From Streptomyces coeruleorubidus (GTDB lineage: Bacteria > Actinomycetota > Actinomycetes > Streptomycetales > Streptomycetaceae): a stretch of 64,000 nt of DNA. Location of the stretch: contig NZ_CP023694.1 of NCBI RefSeq assembly GCF_008705135.1, positions 1,364,001-1,428,000 on the forward strand, written 5' to 3'. This document shows, piece by piece, positions 1 through 7,791 of the stretch (positions within the stretch are counted from its first letter, which is position 1; each line of letters opens with the position of its first letter). The notes beneath the pieces are model-generated. The model ran no database searches, was not told where the DNA came from, and saw only the letters and a program-made list of their open reading frames with translations. The position numbers were made by a program, and so were the translations under genes.

Positions 1-143
1 CGCGGCTGCTGACGCCCTTCCCCTCCTCACCTCCGGGTTCCCTCGCCCTGGTTCCGCCTGCCCGCTGAGCGCCCCTGCTCCCGTCGGTGCGGCGGCGGCG
101 AGGCGTGCCTCTTCCAGCCCACGCTCTCCCCCGTGGAGTCCTC

Positions 144-1013
144 ATGAGCATCAGTCATGCCCCACCCATGTCATCAGAACCCGATATTTCGCCTATATCG
201 GCTCCCGACCTCGACCTCCAGCCCCTCGTCCCCGCCTCCTCCCGCCGCACCCGCGTCCCGCGCTGGCTCCGCCGTACCACCGGCCCCGTCCTGCTGCTGG
301 CCTTGTGGCAACTCCTCAGCAGCACGGGTGCGTTGCAGCCGGACGTGCTCGCCTCGCCCGGCCGTATCGCCCAGGTCGCCGGGGACATGGTGGCCGACGG
401 CTCGCTGCCCGCGGCCATGGGCACCTCACTCCAGCGGGTCGCGGCCGGGCTGCTGCTCGGTCTGGTCGTCGGCACCGGACTCGCCCTGCTCTCGGGCCTG
501 TTCCGGATCGGCGAGGACCTGGTGGACGCGCCCGTGCAGATGCTGCGGACGGTGCCGTTCGTGGGTCTCATCCCGCTGTTCATCATCTGGTTCGGCATCG
601 GCGAGGCACCCAAGGTCGCCATCATCACGCTCGGCGTGACCTTCCCGCTCTACCTCAACGTCTACGCCGGGATCCGGGGCGTGGACGCCCAGTTGATCGA
701 GGCCGGGGAGTCCCTCGGGCTGTCGCGGTGGGGGCTCGTGCGGCACGTCGTCCTCCCCGGTGCGCTGCCGAACGCCATGACCGGTCTGCGCTACTCGCTC
801 GGCATCGCCTGGCTCGCGCTGGTCTTCGCCGAGCAGGTCAACGCCGACTCCGGCATCGGGTTCCTCATGGTGCAGGCGCGGGACTTCCTGCGGACCGACG
901 TGATCGTGGTCTGCCTGGTCGTCTACGCCTTCCTCGGCCTGCTCGCCGATTTCATCGTCCGCTCCCTCGAAAGGCTGCTGCTGCAATGGCGACCCACGTT
1001 CACCGGCCGGTGA
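144..1013 (+). CDS. ABC transporter permease, SsuC/TauC-type (sulfonate/nitrate/taurine family)
   Basis: Inner-membrane permease of an importer of the aliphatic sulfonate, nitrate or taurine class. The 289-residue protein has a cytoplasmic N-terminus, about six hydrophobic segments and the permease EAA-type loop near residue 187 (EAGESLGLSRWG). ATG 144 is chosen because GGAG lies about 7 bases upstream and the residues after it fit the family; the ORF is open back to 87 but that extension is Arg-rich and family-atypical. It overlaps the ATPase gene by 28 bases and is followed by a lipoprotein, so this is a complete three-gene importer. The true substrate cannot be read from the sequence; SsuC is the closest family by overall pattern. 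Confidence 0.9.
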   Translation: MSISHAPPMSSEPDISPISAPDLDLQPLVPASSRRTRVPRWLRRTTGPVLLLALWQLLSSTGALQPDVLASPGRIAQVAGDMVADGSLPAAMGTSLQRVAAGLLLGLVVGTGLALLSGLFRIGEDLVDAPVQMLRTVPFVGLIPLFIIWFGIGEAPKVAIITLGVTFPLYLNVYAGIRGVDAQLIEAGESLGLSRWGLVRHVVLPGALPNAMTGLRYSLGIAWLALVFAEQVNADSGIGFLMVQARDFLRTDVIVVCLVVYAFLGLLADFIVRSLERLLLQWRPTFTGR

Positions 1014-1726
1014 CCCCCCACGCCGTCCATGTCGAGGGGCTCACGCGGGCCTTCGACGGCCGCGCCGTCATCGACGACCTGCGACTGGACGTCCGGCCGG
1101 GCGAGTTCGTCGCCCTGCTCGGCCGCAGCGGCTGCGGCAAGTCGACGCTGCTGCGCATCCTCGCCGGGCTCGACCGCGACATCGAGGGCACCGTGCTGGT
1201 GCCGCGCCGCAAGGCCGTCGCCTTCCAGGCGCCCCGGCTGATGCCGTGGAAGAAGGTCTGGCGCAACGTCCTGCTCGGCCTGCCCGGCAAGCCCGAACGC
1301 GCCGTCGCCGAGCAGGCCCTCGACGAGGTCGGCCTCGGCCACCGTTCGGGCGCCTGGCCCAAGACCCTCTCCGGCGGCGAGGCACAACGCACCTCGCTCG
1401 CACGGGCGTTGGTGCGCGAGCCCGATCTGCTGCTGCTCGACGAACCGTTCGGCGCGCTCGACGCCCTCACCCGTATCAAGGCCCAGCGGCTCGTGGGCGA
1501 GTTGTGGCAGCGCCGGGGCTGCGCGGTGCTCCTCGTCACCCACGACGTGGAGGAGGCCGTGCTGCTCGCCGACCGCGTCCTGGTGATGGACGGCGGCGTC
1601 ATCGCCCACGAGCAGCGCATCGACCTGGACCGCCCACGTGACATCACCGACCCGCGCTTCGCCGCACTGCGCGCCGGGCTCCTCGAACGCCTCGGCGTCG
1701 AGGCGACGGCCGCCGAAGCGGCCTGA
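986..1726 (+). CDS. ABC transporter ATP-binding protein, SsuB/TauB-type
   Basis: Cytoplasmic ATPase that drives the adjacent permease. All motifs are intact in the 246-residue protein: Walker A GRSGCGKST near residue 46, signature LSGGEAQR near 129, Walker B LLLLDEPFG near 149 and the switch His in VTHD near 186. ATG 986 lies inside the end of the permease gene (28-base overlap), indicating translational coupling. The reading frame stays open far upstream, but that part is an out-of-frame shadow of the permease. Confidence 0.92.
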   Translation: MATHVHRPVTPHAVHVEGLTRAFDGRAVIDDLRLDVRPGEFVALLGRSGCGKSTLLRILAGLDRDIEGTVLVPRRKAVAFQAPRLMPWKKVWRNVLLGLPGKPERAVAEQALDEVGLGHRSGAWPKTLSGGEAQRTSLARALVREPDLLLLDEPFGALDALTRIKAQRLVGELWQRRGCAVLLVTHDVEEAVLLADRVLVMDGGVIAHEQRIDLDRPRDITDPRFAALRAGLLERLGVEATAAEAA

Positions 1727-1796
1727 CCTCCTCGCCCATCTTGTCTGCGGCCTTTTACGGCCCACCCCCATCACGACCGACACGAACGGAACCACC

Positions 1797-2822
1797 ATGC
1801 GACGACGTCTCGCCCCCGCCGCCCTGCTCCTCCCCCTCGCCCTGCTGCTCACCGCCTGCGGCGGGAACTCGGCCGCCAGCACGTCGGACGGCGGCACCGA
1901 CGGCCATGGACCGGTCACGATCGACGTCGGTGACCAGAAGGGCGGTTCGGAGGCCATCCTGCGGGCCGCCGGGGAACTGAAGAACCTCGACTACAAGATC
2001 AAGTGGTCCACGTTCACGTCCGGACCACCCCTGCTGGAGGCCGTCAACGCGGGAGCCGTCGACATCGGCGGCGTCGGCAACACCCCGCCGGTCTTCGCGG
2101 CCGGAGCGGGCTCGAAGATCAAGGTCGTGGCCGCCTGGCACGGCACGTCCAAGGGCGACACCATCCTCGTCCCGAACGACTCGTCCCTGAGGAGTCCCGA
2201 GCAGCTCAAGGGCAGGTCGGTTGCCGTCGCGCAGGGCTCGTCCGCGCACTACCAGCTGGTCGCGTCCCTGAGGAAGGCCGGGCTGAAACTGAGCGACGTC
2301 AAGGTCAAGTACCTCCAGCCGGCCGACGCGCTCGCCGCGTTCACCGCCGGCAAGGTCGACGCCTGGGCGGTGTGGGATCCGTACACCTCCCAGATCCTGA
2401 AGGCCAAGCAGGGCCGGGTGCTGACCGACGGCGACGGTGTGACGAACGGGCTCACCTTCCAGGTCGCGGCACCGGACGCACTGAAGGACAAGAAGAAGGC
2501 CGCCGCCGTCAAGGACTACCTGGAGCGGCTGCGGCGCGCCTACAGGTGGGTGTACGACCACGAGGAGGAGTGGGCGAAGGTCTGGGCGAAGGACACCGGG
2601 CTCCCCGAGGACGTGGCGCTGGCCGCGGTGAAGCGCACCTACACGACCCGGATCGCGGTCGCCGTCGACAAGCCGCTGATCGCCTCCGAGCAGGAGATCG
2701 CCGACACGTTCACGGCGTTGAAGCTCATCCCGCGCAAGGTGGACTTCGCCGGCTTCACCGACACCCGGTTCAACGGCGACCTGCCGCCGTCGACCGCGGC
2801 GACCCGGCCCTCGGAAGGCTAG
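1797..2822 (+). CDS. Substrate-binding lipoprotein of an SsuA-type ABC importer
   Basis: Extracytoplasmic solute receptor, 341 residues. The N-terminus has basic residues, a hydrophobic stretch and a lipobox LTAC with the lipidated Cys at residue 21, so ATG 1797 is the start. The mature part shows the NMT1/SsuA-like pattern, including DIGGVGNTPP, a VAVAQGSS segment and DAWAVWDP, which in this family line the ligand cleft between the two lobes. It follows the ATPase after about 70 bases. The TAG stop codon is the first base block of a 63-bp repeat also present near 21.4 kb, so the 3' flank has been remodelled. Confidence 0.9.
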   Translation: MRRRLAPAALLLPLALLLTACGGNSAASTSDGGTDGHGPVTIDVGDQKGGSEAILRAAGELKNLDYKIKWSTFTSGPPLLEAVNAGAVDIGGVGNTPPVFAAGAGSKIKVVAAWHGTSKGDTILVPNDSSLRSPEQLKGRSVAVAQGSSAHYQLVASLRKAGLKLSDVKVKYLQPADALAAFTAGKVDAWAVWDPYTSQILKAKQGRVLTDGDGVTNGLTFQVAAPDALKDKKKAAAVKDYLERLRRAYRWVYDHEEEWAKVWAKDTGLPEDVALAAVKRTYTTRIAVAVDKPLIASEQEIADTFTALKLIPRKVDFAGFTDTRFNGDLPPSTAATRPSEG

Positions 2823-2881
2823 GACGCGTCCGCAAAGTCCCGCCTGCCTCGCGACGCCCGGCACGCACTCTCGCCGTACCG
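2819..2881. repeat. 63-bp dispersed repeat, copy 1 (IS-end-like)
   Basis: Matches 21385-21447 in the same orientation at 59 of 63 positions by eye. Both copies begin with CTAG followed by G(A/G)GCG-type sequence and CGCAAAGTCC. CTAG next to such a terminus recalls the insertion target of IS5-family (IS427 group) elements, but no transposase and no matching right end is visible. Here the CTAG supplies the stop codon of the solute-binding lipoprotein gene. Confidence 0.75.
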
Positions 2882-2924
2882 GTCAGCCGGGAAGATCCAC
2901 GGCCCCGGCACGGTTGGTAGAAGC

Positions 2925-4001
2925 GTGAACAACACACGCGAGGTCGAGGTAGTCGTCATAGGCGCGGGTCAGGCCGGTCTGGCCGGCGCCTATCACCTGC
3001 GGCGATCCGGTTTCGAGCCGGACCGCGACTTCGTCGTGCTGGACCACTCCCCCGGTCCCGGCGGCGCCTGGCAGTTCCGCTGGCCGTCGCTGACGTACGG
3101 CAAGGTGCACGGGATGCACGCGCTGCCGGGGATGGAGCTCACGGACGCGGATCCGGCCCGGCCGTCCGCCGAGGTGATCAGCGACTACTTCGACCGGTAC
3201 GAGAAGGCCTTCGACCTGCGGGTGCGGCGCCCCGTGGACGTACGGGCCGTGCGCGAGGGGCCCGGCGGGCGGCTGCTGGTGGAGACCTCGCAGGGCGTGT
3301 GGTCGACGCGGGCGCTGATCAACGCGACCGGCACCTGGGACCGGCCGTTCTGGCCGCGCTATCCGGGCCAGGAGACCTTCCGGGGGCGGCAGCTGCACAC
3401 CGCGCAGTACCCCGGGCCGGAGGAGTTCGCCGGGCAGCGGGTCGTCGTGGTGGGCGGTGGCGCCTCGGGCACCCAGCACCTGCTGGAGATCGCCTCGTAC
3501 GCGGCCGCCACCACCTGGGTGACCCGGCGTCCGCCCGTCTTCCGTGAGGGCCCGTTCGACGAGGACGCGGGCCGTGCGGCCGTCGCGCTCGTCGAGGAAC
3601 GGGTACGGCAGGGACTGCCACCCATGAGTGTCGTCTCGGTCACCGGGCTGCCGCTCAACGACGCGGTCCGCCAGGGCATCGAGGACGGGGTGCTCGACCG
3701 GCAGCCGATGTTCGACCGCGTCACGCCCACAGGAGTGGACTGGCAGGACGGCCGGCACGTCGACGCCGACGTCATCCTCTGGGCCACCGGCTTCCGCGCC
3801 GCCATCGACCACCTCGCCCCGCTCCGGCTGCGCGCCCCGGGCGGCGGCATCCGCATGGAGGGCACGCACGCGGCCGCCGACCCTCGCGTCCACCTCGTCG
3901 GCTACGGCCCGTCGGCCAGCACCATCGGCGCCAACCGCGCCGGCCGCGCGGCCGTCCGCGACATCAGGCGACTGCTGGCGCGGGAGCCGGTCGCCGCGTG
4001 A
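2925..4001 (+). CDS. NAD(P)/FAD-dependent oxidoreductase, flavin monooxygenase-like
   Basis: A 358-residue two-dinucleotide-binding enzyme. FAD site GAGQAG is at residues 13-18, and a second Rossmann motif VVVGGGASG lies near residue 176 and should bind NAD(P)H. The ATGF motif near residue 287 (WATGFRA) is typical of flavin monooxygenases and Baeyer-Villiger or N-hydroxylating relatives. The GTG start at 2925 leaves the normal short strand before the first glycine motif. It is a single gene after the importer and converges on the mltG-like gene only 12 bases away. The substrate is not predictable; it could also be a thioredoxin-reductase-fold or YpdA-like enzyme. Confidence 0.85.
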   Translation: MNNTREVEVVVIGAGQAGLAGAYHLRRSGFEPDRDFVVLDHSPGPGGAWQFRWPSLTYGKVHGMHALPGMELTDADPARPSAEVISDYFDRYEKAFDLRVRRPVDVRAVREGPGGRLLVETSQGVWSTRALINATGTWDRPFWPRYPGQETFRGRQLHTAQYPGPEEFAGQRVVVVGGGASGTQHLLEIASYAAATTWVTRRPPVFREGPFDEDAGRAAVALVEERVRQGLPPMSVVSVTGLPLNDAVRQGIEDGVLDRQPMFDRVTPTGVDWQDGRHVDADVILWATGFRAAIDHLAPLRLRAPGGGIRMEGTHAAADPRVHLVGYGPSASTIGANRAGRAAVRDIRRLLAREPVAA

Positions 4002-4013
4002 CGCCCGGGTGGG

Positions 4014-4859
4014 TCATCCGGCCGCCCGCGCGCCGTCCTCCTTCCGGTGCGCGTTGAACTCCGCGACGTTCCGCTGGTGTTCCGCGTAGTCCGCGGTGAA
4101 GCGGGTGTCGCCCGGCCTGACCGTGACGAAGTAGAGCCAGTCGCCCGGGGGTGGGTTGACGGCCGCGCGCATCGCTTCCTCGCCGGGGTTGTCGATGGGG
4201 GTGGGGGGCAGGCCCATGCGCTGGTACGAGTTGTAGGGGCTGTCGATCCGCCTGTCGCTCGCCGTCGTCCGCACGGCGGAGCGGCCCAGCGCGTAGTTGA
4301 TGGTGGAGTCCATCTGGAGCGGCATACCGCGTTCGAGGCGGTTGGAGACGACCCGGGCGACCTTGCCCATGTCGGCCTTGGTGGCCGACTCCGCCTGGAC
4401 GATGCTCGCGATGGTGACGGCCTGATAGACGTTCATGGCGTTGCGCTGCGCCCCCGCGGTGATGGGCGCGCCGTTGAACTTCGCGTTCGCGGTGTCGACC
4501 ATCAGCGCCAGGAGTTTCTCCGGGGTCGTCTTCTCCTGGAGCGGATAGGTCGCCGGGAAGAGGTAGCCCTCCGGGTTGCCCGCGGCGTCGTTCGGCAGTT
4601 TGAGGGCGGCCTTCGCCAGGGACTTCTTCGTGCTGCCCGGGGGCAGGGCGAGGGCCTTGTCGACGGCGGCGTAGACCTGGCTCGCCCGCCGGCCCTCCGG
4701 GATCACCAGCGTCGTGGGCCGGCCGTCCTCCACGGGCGCCAGGGTCAGCAGCGGCACCGCCACGGCGGTACCGACCACGACGGCTCCGGTCGCGACGAGG
4801 GCGATCCGGCCCCGGCGCGTCAGTCGAATCGTGCTCCGTGGCGGAGTGTTCTTCTGCAT
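4014..4859 (-). CDS. mltG: Endolytic transglycosylase, MltG-like (YceG family)
   Basis: Membrane-anchored murein lytic transglycosylase that cleaves nascent glycan strands. The 281-residue protein has a short basic N-terminus, one transmembrane helix (about residues 20-40) and a YceG domain with ASIVQAE carrying the catalytic Glu, followed by the NPxxxGLPPTPI-like block (MGLPPTPIDNPG). It is shorter than the main MltG of most bacteria and lacks a clear LysM-like N-terminal part, so it may be a paralogue. ATG 4859 gives a classical anchor; an in-frame ATG at 4898, 4 bases after the exporter stop, is an alternative that would couple it to the upstream gene. Confidence 0.85.
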   Translation of the reverse strand: MQKNTPPRSTIRLTRRGRIALVATGAVVVGTAVAVPLLTLAPVEDGRPTTLVIPEGRRASQVYAAVDKALALPPGSTKKSLAKAALKLPNDAAGNPEGYLFPATYPLQEKTTPEKLLALMVDTANAKFNGAPITAGAQRNAMNVYQAVTIASIVQAESATKADMGKVARVVSNRLERGMPLQMDSTINYALGRSAVRTTASDRRIDSPYNSYQRMGLPPTPIDNPGEEAMRAAVNPPPGDWLYFVTVRPGDTRFTADYAEHQRNVAEFNAHRKEDGARAAG

Positions 4860-4902
4860 GCGGGCACGGTAACCCGCATATCGCCGTAAACCCGGCATAT
4901 TT

Positions 4903-6705
4903 TCATCTTGTCGGTTCCAGTTGGGCGTCCCGGCGTACGAGCGCCGCGTACCGGCCGTGCCGTTCCAGCAGTTCCTCGTGCGTACCGAGCTCGACCGCGC
5001 GCCCCGAGTCGAGGACCACGATCTGGTCGGCGCCCCGGACGGTGGACAGCCGATGGGCGATGGTCAGCGTGGTGCGGTCGGCCGACAGCGCGTCGATGGC
5101 GTCCTGCACGGCGGCCTCGGTCCGGGTGTCCAGGGCGCTGGTGGCCTCGTCGAGGATGAGGACCGGCGGATCGCGCAGGATGGTCCGGGCGATGGCCAGG
5201 CGCTGCTTCTCGCCGCCGGAGAAGCGGTGGCCACGCTCGCCGACGACGGTGTCGTAGCCGTCGGGCAGGGCCGCGATGTGGTCGTGGATCTGCGCCGCCT
5301 TCGCCGCCTGGTGGAGTTCCTCGTCGGTGGCGTCGGGCTTGGCGAAGCGCAGGTTGTCGGCGACCGAGGCGTGGAAGAGGTACGTCTCCTGCGAGACGAC
5401 GCCGACCGCGCGCGCCAGGGTGTCGAAGTCGAGGTCGCGGACGTCGACCCCGTCGAGGGTGACGCGGCCGCCCGTCACGTCGTAGAGGCGGGGCACCAGG
5501 TAGCCGAGCGTGGACTTGCCGGCGCCGGTGGGGCCGACGATCGCGAGGCTGCCGCCGGCCGGGACGGTGAGGTCGATGCCGTCGAGGACCGGGCCGCCCT
5601 TGTCGTCGTAGCCGAAGGAGACGTTCTCGAAGCGGACCTCTCCCTTGACCCGGTCCAGACGCACCGGGTCCGCGCGCTCGGTGATGTCGATCGGCAGGTC
5701 GAGGTACTCGAAGATGCGCTGGAAGAGGGCGAGCGAGGTCTGGATCTGCACGCCGGTCGACAGCAGGCTCACGGCCGGGCGGAACAGGCCCTGCTGGAGC
5801 GAGACGAAGGCGACGATCGTGCCGAGGGAGACCTCGGGGCCGCCCAGCTGGAGGGCCATGCCGGCGGTCCAGTAGATGACGGCGGGCAGGGCGGCCATGA
5901 CGATCGTGATGACGGCCATGCGCCAGCGGCCGGCCATGTTCGACCGCACCTCCAGGTCGACGAGCTCCTCGGACTCGTCGGCGAAGGACTTCGTCAGCGA
6001 GTCGGAGCGGCCCATCGTGCGGCCGAGCAGGATGCCGCTGACGGAGAGCGACTCGGTGACCGTGGCGGCCATGGCGGCCATCTGCTTCTGGCGCTGGGTG
6101 GTGATCTTCCGGCGTTCGTTGCCGACGCGGCGGCTGATCCACACGAACACCGGCAGCAACAGCAGCGAGACGACGGTCAGGCGCCAGTCGAGGACGACCA
6201 TCGCGACGATCGTGGCGACCACGCTGGTGAGATTGGAGACCAGGGAGGTCGCGGTGGAGGTGACGGTGGCCTGCATGCCGCCGATGTCGTTGGCGATGCG
6301 GGATTGCACCTCACCCGTCCGCGTGCGCGTGAAGAAGGCGAGGGACATGCGCTGGAGGCGGCCGTAGACGGCGGTGCGCAGATCGTGCATGACCCGCTGG
6401 CCGACCGTGGTGGAGATCAGCGTCTGGAGGACACCGAAGACACTGGTGAGGACGGCGCTGAGGATCATGCCGAGCGCGAGCAGGCTGAGCAGGCCCGTAC
6501 GCCCCTGCGGGATCGCGACGTCGAGGATCTCCTTCAGCAGGAAGGGCGTGGCGACCGAGACGAGCGACGCGGCGCCGACCAGCAGGCCGACGATCGCGAG
6601 GCGGCCCCGGTAGGGGCGGAAGAGCCTGAGGATGCGGCGGACCTGCCGGGGCTCTTCCTTCGACTCGGCGGGTGCGGTCCAGGGGGGTTCACGGTCGGGG
6701 TGCAT
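4903..6705 (-). CDS. ABC exporter half-transporter (fused permease and ATPase)
   Basis: A 600-residue type IV exporter half: six transmembrane helices, then one nucleotide-binding domain with Walker A GPTGAGKST, signature FSGGEKQR, Walker B VLILDEATSALD and H-loop AHR, all intact, so a homodimer would have two competent sites. ATG 6705 follows AAGGAG closely and starts the usual cytosolic lead-in; ATG 6765 is in frame but lies inside the operator-like dyad. The gene is divergent from a MarR regulator across a dyad at 6762-6786, the arrangement of a drug or stress efflux pump under local repression. It also resembles lipid A/MsbA-type exporters, so the substrate is open. Confidence 0.9.
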   Translation of the reverse strand: MHPDREPPWTAPAESKEEPRQVRRILRLFRPYRGRLAIVGLLVGAASLVSVATPFLLKEILDVAIPQGRTGLLSLLALGMILSAVLTSVFGVLQTLISTTVGQRVMHDLRTAVYGRLQRMSLAFFTRTRTGEVQSRIANDIGGMQATVTSTATSLVSNLTSVVATIVAMVVLDWRLTVVSLLLLPVFVWISRRVGNERRKITTQRQKQMAAMAATVTESLSVSGILLGRTMGRSDSLTKSFADESEELVDLEVRSNMAGRWRMAVITIVMAALPAVIYWTAGMALQLGGPEVSLGTIVAFVSLQQGLFRPAVSLLSTGVQIQTSLALFQRIFEYLDLPIDITERADPVRLDRVKGEVRFENVSFGYDDKGGPVLDGIDLTVPAGGSLAIVGPTGAGKSTLGYLVPRLYDVTGGRVTLDGVDVRDLDFDTLARAVGVVSQETYLFHASVADNLRFAKPDATDEELHQAAKAAQIHDHIAALPDGYDTVVGERGHRFSGGEKQRLAIARTILRDPPVLILDEATSALDTRTEAAVQDAIDALSADRTTLTIAHRLSTVRGADQIVVLDSGRAVELGTHEELLERHGRYAALVRRDAQLEPTR

Positions 6706-6761
6706 GGGCTCCTTCGAGAGAGCGGTACGGCCGGGGCGAGGGCGGCGAATCGGATCGTAGC

Positions 6762-6786
6762 TCATTGTTACCTATACTCACAATGA
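6762..6786. promoter_or_regulatory. Operator-like dyad between the exporter and marR genes
   Basis: Perfect 7-base arms TCATTGT (6762-6768) and ACAATGA (6780-6786) with an 11-base centre, in AT-rich sequence unusual for this window. TATACT at 6773-6778 inside the centre could be the -10 of the marR promoter. MarR proteins bind dyads of this size, so autoregulation plus control of the exporter is the natural reading; binding itself is inferred. Confidence 0.65.
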
Positions 6787-6810
6787 ACATCATCCTGATA
6801 TTGTTCCCGC

Positions 6811-7260
6811 ATGACCTCCCCCGACTCCGACGGCCTGCTGGCCGAGCAGTTGCTGCGGCTCACCCGCCGGGTGCACCGCATCCAGAAGCGCCATCTGGAG
6901 CATCGCGACCTCGGCATCACACCGGCCCAGTCCCGGCTGCTGCGCACCCTCGCGCACTGGGGGTCGCCGCCGCGAATGGCCGACCTGGCCGAGCGCCTGG
7001 AAGTGGTGCCCCGGGCCGTGACCACGCTGGTCGACGGGCTGGAGGCGAGCGGCAAGGTACGCCGGGTCCCGGATCCGGCGAACCGGCGGGTGATCCGCAT
7101 CGAGCTCACGGACGACGGCCGGGGTGCGCTGCGCGAACTGCGGGCGGCGCGCAGGTCGGCCGCGGAGGAGATCCTGGCCCCCCTGACGGAGCAGCAGCGC
7201 GCGGCCCTGGGAGGGCTGCTGGACACGCTGATCGACGGGACGCCGGTGGGGTCCCGCTGA
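6811..7260 (+). CDS. MarR family transcriptional regulator
   Basis: A 149-residue winged-helix dimeric repressor. The recognition region MADLAERLEVVPRAVTTLVDGLEASG is followed by the wing RRVPDPANRRVIRIELTDDG, both characteristic of MarR. No Shine-Dalgarno sequence is visible before ATG 6811. It is divergent from the ABC exporter, and a dyad sits between them, so the likely role is ligand-relieved repression of the exporter and itself. An ATG at 6784 is out of frame and not used. Confidence 0.92.
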   Translation: MTSPDSDGLLAEQLLRLTRRVHRIQKRHLEHRDLGITPAQSRLLRTLAHWGSPPRMADLAERLEVVPRAVTTLVDGLEASGKVRRVPDPANRRVIRIELTDDGRGALRELRAARRSAAEEILAPLTEQQRAALGGLLDTLIDGTPVGSR

Positions 7261-7345
7261 CGCGCGGGAGGGCGGCCAGAGTCTCGTTCGGGTCAGGCCG
7301 CAGGCGCGGGGTCTGATCCGCCGGACAGACCCCTAGACTCCCGCC

Positions 7346-7723
7346 ATGATCGCCGACCTTCAGTGCGTGGTGCTGGACTGCCCCGCTCCACCGGAACTCG
7401 CCGGCTTCTACCAGTCGCTCCTCGGCGGCGTCGTCAACCAGCCGGACCGGCGATGGTCCCTGGACGAGGGCTGGGCGACGCTGCACACGCCGTCCGGATT
7501 CGTGCTGGCCTTCCAGCGGGTGGCGGACCACCGGCCGCCGCGGTGGCCGGATCCCGCCCGGCCGCAGCAGTTCCACCTGGACTTCGGCGTGGCGGACCTG
7601 GATCGCGCACAGGAGCAGGTGCTGGCCCAGGGCGCCGAGGTGCTGGACGCCGGTGCGGACGGGCGGAGTTGGCGGGTGTACGCGGACCCGGCGGGGCATC
7701 CCTTCTGCCTGGTGCGTCACTGA
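7346..7723 (+). CDS. VOC superfamily (glyoxalase/bleomycin-resistance-like) protein
   Basis: A 125-residue single-domain vicinal-oxygen-chelate protein with two beta-alpha-beta-beta-beta halves. Family marks are CVVLDCPAP at the start, ELAGFYQSLLGG, the central FHLDFGVADLD and the closing YADPAGHPFCLV. Such proteins are metal-dependent lyases or dioxygenases, or binding-only resistance proteins; the substrate cannot be told. It stands alone and converges on dctA across a strong hairpin. Confidence 0.88.
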   Translation: MIADLQCVVLDCPAPPELAGFYQSLLGGVVNQPDRRWSLDEGWATLHTPSGFVLAFQRVADHRPPRWPDPARPQQFHLDFGVADLDRAQEQVLAQGAEVLDAGADGRSWRVYADPAGHPFCLVRH

Positions 7724-7732
7724 ACACACGAA

Positions 7733-7776
7733 GAGCCGCGATCGCCGCCCGCTGTTCCGGGCGGTGACCGCGGCTC
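7733..7776. terminator. Bidirectional hairpin between VOC gene and dctA
   Basis: A 19-base stem (7733-7751 with 7758-7776) around a 6-base loop CTGTTC, with only two non-Watson-Crick positions. It lies in the 68-base gap between convergent genes; there is no U-run, as is common for Streptomyces terminators. Confidence 0.7.
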
Positions 7777-7791
7777 ACTCGCCTGCCGTCG

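Noticed and set aside
1..143. Possible riboswitch or end of an upstream gene
   Set aside because: No recognised fold or gene; too little sequence before the importer.
2819..2881. Complete insertion sequence
   Set aside because: Only one end-like segment per site; no transposase frame or right end.
4921..6786. A 621-codon plus-strand frame opposite the ABC exporter
   Set aside because: Translation is low-complexity Asp/Arg/Gly/Val; the minus-strand frame has all ABC motifs.
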